Origin: Amoebidium appalachense
Taxonomy: Eukaryota; Ichthyosporea
Reading direction: 5' to 3'
Assembly: GCA_963693365.1 (NCBI GenBank)
Contig: CAVNZM010000006.1
Coordinates: 372,001-436,000 of the forward strand
DNA length: 64,000 nt
The position numbers were made by a program, and so were the translations under genes. The notes under the pieces were generated by a model that had not been told where the DNA came from, searched no databases, and was given only the letters and a program-made list of their open reading frames with translations. Shown piece after piece: positions 12,061 to 64,000 of this stretch (position 1 is the stretch's first letter; each line of letters begins with the position of its first letter).

Positions 12061-12081
12061 GGGGGGGGGGGGGGGGGGGGG
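12001..12081. repeat. C58 followed directly by G23 (homopolymer palindrome)
   Basis: A run of 58 C (12001-12058) switches to 23 G (12059-12081) with no base between. The two runs are mutually complementary and could form a hairpin. Confidence 0.9.
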
Positions 12082-12786
12082 ACTTGCACTGAGTCAATGG
12101 TTCATGAACTGTTTCACTAATAAACTCAAAAAAACACATCTTCTTTCGACAACCGACCCATGCAAGTACCGATCACAAATTTTTGTTCATTATGTGTGCT
12201 ATGCTGGTATGTTTGTAGTACTATTCGGGAAAAGGGTGCGTTAGCTGATAGCATAATTTGCTCCCCACTATGACCAGGTAGCACGTTCATGGGCTAATAT
12301 TCTTGAGAGCTGAACGCTTCCCACACACCCTGTGCGGTGGTGCCCCTGTGGGCCTGGCACACGGGGCCGTATTTATGTTTGCACTTGCATTGCCTTGCCA
12401 TTTATTTCTCAGAGGACCAATGGTGGGTACAGCATATACACCGTGCACTGTACAGACGTGTACAGAACACTTTACTAGAACAACTATCCTCTCAAAACGG
12501 GACTATCATCCCTTCTCTCGAGCTCTGCCTAAATGCTCTTGCAAGTGTGCAAACGGCAATGAATATTCCCCTCCCCCCCTCCCCCCCCCCCCCCTCCCCC
12601 CTCCCCACCGGGGAGAGTTGCGGTAGGCTGCATATCCTAGTTTTGCTACAGGCCAGTGTTATAGGGCCCAGCCACAACCGCAGAATGAACAGCCAGCAAG
12701 TTGAACTATCCGGCAAACCCAAAACCATTCTGCAAAACCAGAATCAAATGGCTTGCCCAGAACTTTTCCACGTGCAGAAGTATTCC

Positions 12787-12950
12787 GTAAGAGCGGTAGG
12801 ATTCTGGTTTGAACAGGATAACTGCACAAAAAGTAGAATTGTCTTTCAAAAGCGGATATATTCTGGTTTGAGCAGATTGGTTCAGCAGCAAGTAATTTAT
12901 CCCGTAAAAGCGGATGTGCTCTCAGATGAACAGAATTGTTTTGCACGATG
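12787..12950. repeat. Degenerate ~60 bp tandem repeat
   Basis: Three diverged units recognisable by GTAAGAGCGG / CAAAAGCGGATA / GTAAAAGCGGATG, each followed by a TTCTGGTTTGAACAGG-like block and AGAATTGT. Scattered AGAATTNTTTTG words continue to about 13215. Confidence 0.5.
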
Positions 12951-13601
12951 ATGTGTGCAAGAAGTAGAACTCAGATCTGCACAGTGGAAGAAATCCGGCC
13001 CGATTAGATTTATTTTAGTAAAGCAGCCTGAGTCGTATGCTACTCTGCAAAGCAGTTTTCCAAGCTAAGTAGAATTATTTTGCAAAAAGTAGAATACTAT
13101 AAATATCCTGCCAGAGTCACTACCGTATCGTTTGAGAGGCATTATTTTGGAAAAGGAGAATTAGTGTGAGCAGAATTGTTTTGGGCAAAGGGTGCATCTA
13201 TTTTGCAAAAACAATCAGAAACAGCACATTCTCCCCCCAATTGCCGATGCCGGCAGCAGAAAAACCTTTCCTCCATTGGCAAGCAGACTCACCAAGAGCA
13301 GAAATATTAAGTTAATGGCTATGGGGTATAATATGCTCTCTACCCGAGGCTCCCAGTGCACTGTTCTGCAGGAGAAAAAGTATCTGGAGCCGTTCTGCGT
13401 GCAGAATGATTCACTCACCGTGACATAGTTGACCCTTTTGTATCTGCCGAACTGCAGTGTATTTTCCGTACGCAGCAGCATTAACACTGATCAAATTGTC
13501 ATAGTACCTCTTCACCTCCCCCCCCCCCCCCCCCCCCCCCCCCCCGACACACACACACACACATCCGGCACCCCTCCCCCCCTTTTCCCCTCCCCCTCTC
13601 C

Positions 13602-13635
<34 letters not shown>

Positions 13636-14439
13636 CCTTTCTCCCCCAGCGCGTAGTGTTCTGAGAAGGATGTAGACGTAGCCATAACCGTTCCGTCGTA
13701 TACAGCAGGCCCTCACGAAACACAGTGACTATACAAACAACCGCATGCCCACACGGACACAGTGCCACACATGGTGGACTCATGGCCACACCACTGCTTG
13801 CAATTGCCTTGCACCAATTGATCATTAAACACTATGATCATCGATATTATCGGATAAGCACATGGCCAACCACGCAGGTACAGCCCTGCTGCTACAGCCA
13901 CATAGTGGAAGTACGTTTGCAGCACAGGTGGCGCACGTGTAGGTGGCAACCTCGAGCTCGAGCTGAAGGGGATGTACATGTACAATAAGGTGCAAGTCAA
14001 GGTCACATTGACAACATGTACAGACACTCCCATATGTTGGTTACATAATTAGACTTAATACAGATGCGGGATCTAATTAATCAGACAGCAGGCTGGTGCT
14101 CAAATGTATGCAACACGGTATTCATGATACTGGCTACAAGGTTGGTGGAGCCTGTCTAGCTGTGACTTCGGCTATCGCGGTCAATCTGCTGCCAGTGGGA
14201 GTTTGGCCCAGGGGAAGAATCAAAACGTATGTTTCAATGCATTGGCAGTATCCGCTCCACCAACAGCAAGAGCAGATATGCTTTATAGGACTTCAGCCAA
14301 CGGTCGCAGGGGTCTTGGAACCCAGAACGGAAGGGAAGCGGGGGGGAGGGGGGGGTCTGACAATACAAGTGTAACCGGATGTGACTAAGAAGCGTGTGGT
14401 GCAACAAGACTGTGAAAGCTTGACAAGCTGGCAGGTTGC

Positions 14440-14475
<36 letters not shown>

Positions 14476-14618
14476 ACGTGGTGAGGGGTGGGGTGGGGGG
14501 GGGGGGGGGGGGGGGGGGAAGTCGGTCGGCGGCTGAATCGGTTGCACGAGACATGCTTGCCATACACGGAGAAGCTAGAGAGAGGCTGCTCGGTACATGT
14601 CTTTAACAGATGGTTGCA

Positions 14619-14624
14619 TTTATT
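14619..14624 (-). terminator. Second polyadenylation signal candidate of the WDFY3-like gene
   Basis: AATAAA on the minus strand, ~520 bases past the stop, in the context TGCAATAAATGC. Confidence 0.3.
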
Positions 14625-14784
14625 GCACAGTTAAATCATGGTGGGTCCGGTTTTGTATATAAAGACTAGATAATTGCTATAAACTGCACGGCCCAAGGGC
14701 ATGAGGTCAGGGAAAAAGTAACAGCACAGCTGATGTCCTGCCAAACCTCAAACACATGGCCAAGCATATTCATATTCACACGCA

Positions 14785-14790
14785 TTTATT
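14785..14790 (-). terminator. Polyadenylation signal candidate of the WDFY3-like gene
   Basis: AATAAA on the minus strand, ~355 bases past the TGA stop at 15144. A second AATAAA lies at 14619-14624. Either gives a 3' untranslated region of ordinary length; which is used cannot be seen. Confidence 0.4.
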
Positions 14791-15143
14791 TGGACTCCGG
14801 AACATCAGCATACATTCATACCATTTCATTTCATTCTAAGGGTCTGCGTGACCAGCTTAGCGCTACATGAGTTAGAAGTAACAATTACATACATAGGATT
14901 TCATGCTGGCGATGTGACACTTCAACGTTCAAATTCCACATGGCCATATAGATGGATATATTAACAACTTCATAATATTATTTTGTACATACACGCGCAC
15001 AATGCAAACCCTACACAGTGCAACACTTAGGCACCGAGATTCTATACAGGGCTTACCTTGCAGCTGTAACTGACTGTGTGCACATTCATTCCAAAAAAAA
15101 AAAAGAAAAGATTAATGCTTCCGCTAGAAAAAACACCACCACA

Positions 15144-64000
<48,857 letters not shown>

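Larger units (their letters stand above)
10652..14618. other. Intergenic region without a supported gene
   Basis: Between the TPR gene start and the WDFY3-like 3' end. It contains an AT-richer promoter-like part (10660-11560), a CA/CACG repeat (11641-11875), a C58/G23 palindrome (12001-12081), degenerate ~60 bp repeats (12787-12950), C-tracts (13514-13545, 13600-13632) and a TG plus G tract (14444-14518). Open frames here are short or made of repeats. A 204-codon frame at 12337-12951 has no recognisable domain and I do not call it. Confidence 0.6.

Noticed and set aside
12337-12951. 204-codon plus-strand frame in the intergenic region
   Set aside because: No recognised domain, crosses a C-tract and the degenerate repeat, and has no promoter or codon-use support.

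Overview
Eukaryotic genomic DNA, almost certainly from an intron-dense, GC-rich unicellular eukaryote. Coding exons are short and separated by GT-AG introns. The introns and intergenic DNA are packed with G/C homopolymers, (TG/CA)n, (CT)n and minisatellites. The gene content (a WDFY3/Alfy-type BEACH-WD40-FYVE protein and a TPR protein with a TTC3/DZIP3-like cysteine region) suits a protist with animal-type families, possibly a unicellular holozoan, but the species cannot be fixed from sequence alone. All gene models were read by eye from conserved protein motifs, splice signals and reading phase.

Layout. 1-1635: G-tracts and one copy of a ~360 bp dispersed structured element. 1636-10651 (minus): a five-exon gene for a ~1,859-residue TPR protein with an acidic N-terminal part, a cysteine/histidine region like TTC3/DZIP3 and a very long Pro/Gly/Met/Gln-rich tail. 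10652-14618: about 4 kb with no convincing gene, holding promoter-like motifs, CA repeats and a C58/G23 palindrome. 15144-64000 (minus): one gene of at least 85 coding exons (~9.6 kb coding, ~3,200 codons) for a WDFY3-like protein. Read in its own direction it runs N-terminal helical-repeat region, ConA-like domain, long middle region, PH-BEACH, BEACH, WD40, FYVE. The N-terminal residues lie at or just beyond position 64000. Every exon junction keeps frame except one unresolved one near 34.0-34.4 kb.

The two genes lie in tandem on the minus strand with no sign of a shared operon. By family knowledge, the large protein would be a scaffold linking membranes to selective autophagy. Its FYVE finger keeps all eight zinc ligands but has lost parts of the PI3P-binding signature, and the human LIR-bearing linker is missing.

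Most unusual features: minisatellites that copy an intron-exon boundary (acceptor plus the first exon bases) into the upstream intron, seen twice; a dispersed element family with three conserved consecutive hairpins, including a 453 bp tandem triplication and two nearly identical copies at opposite ends of the window; two GC-AG introns; and overlapping inverted repeats built on telomere-like motifs.
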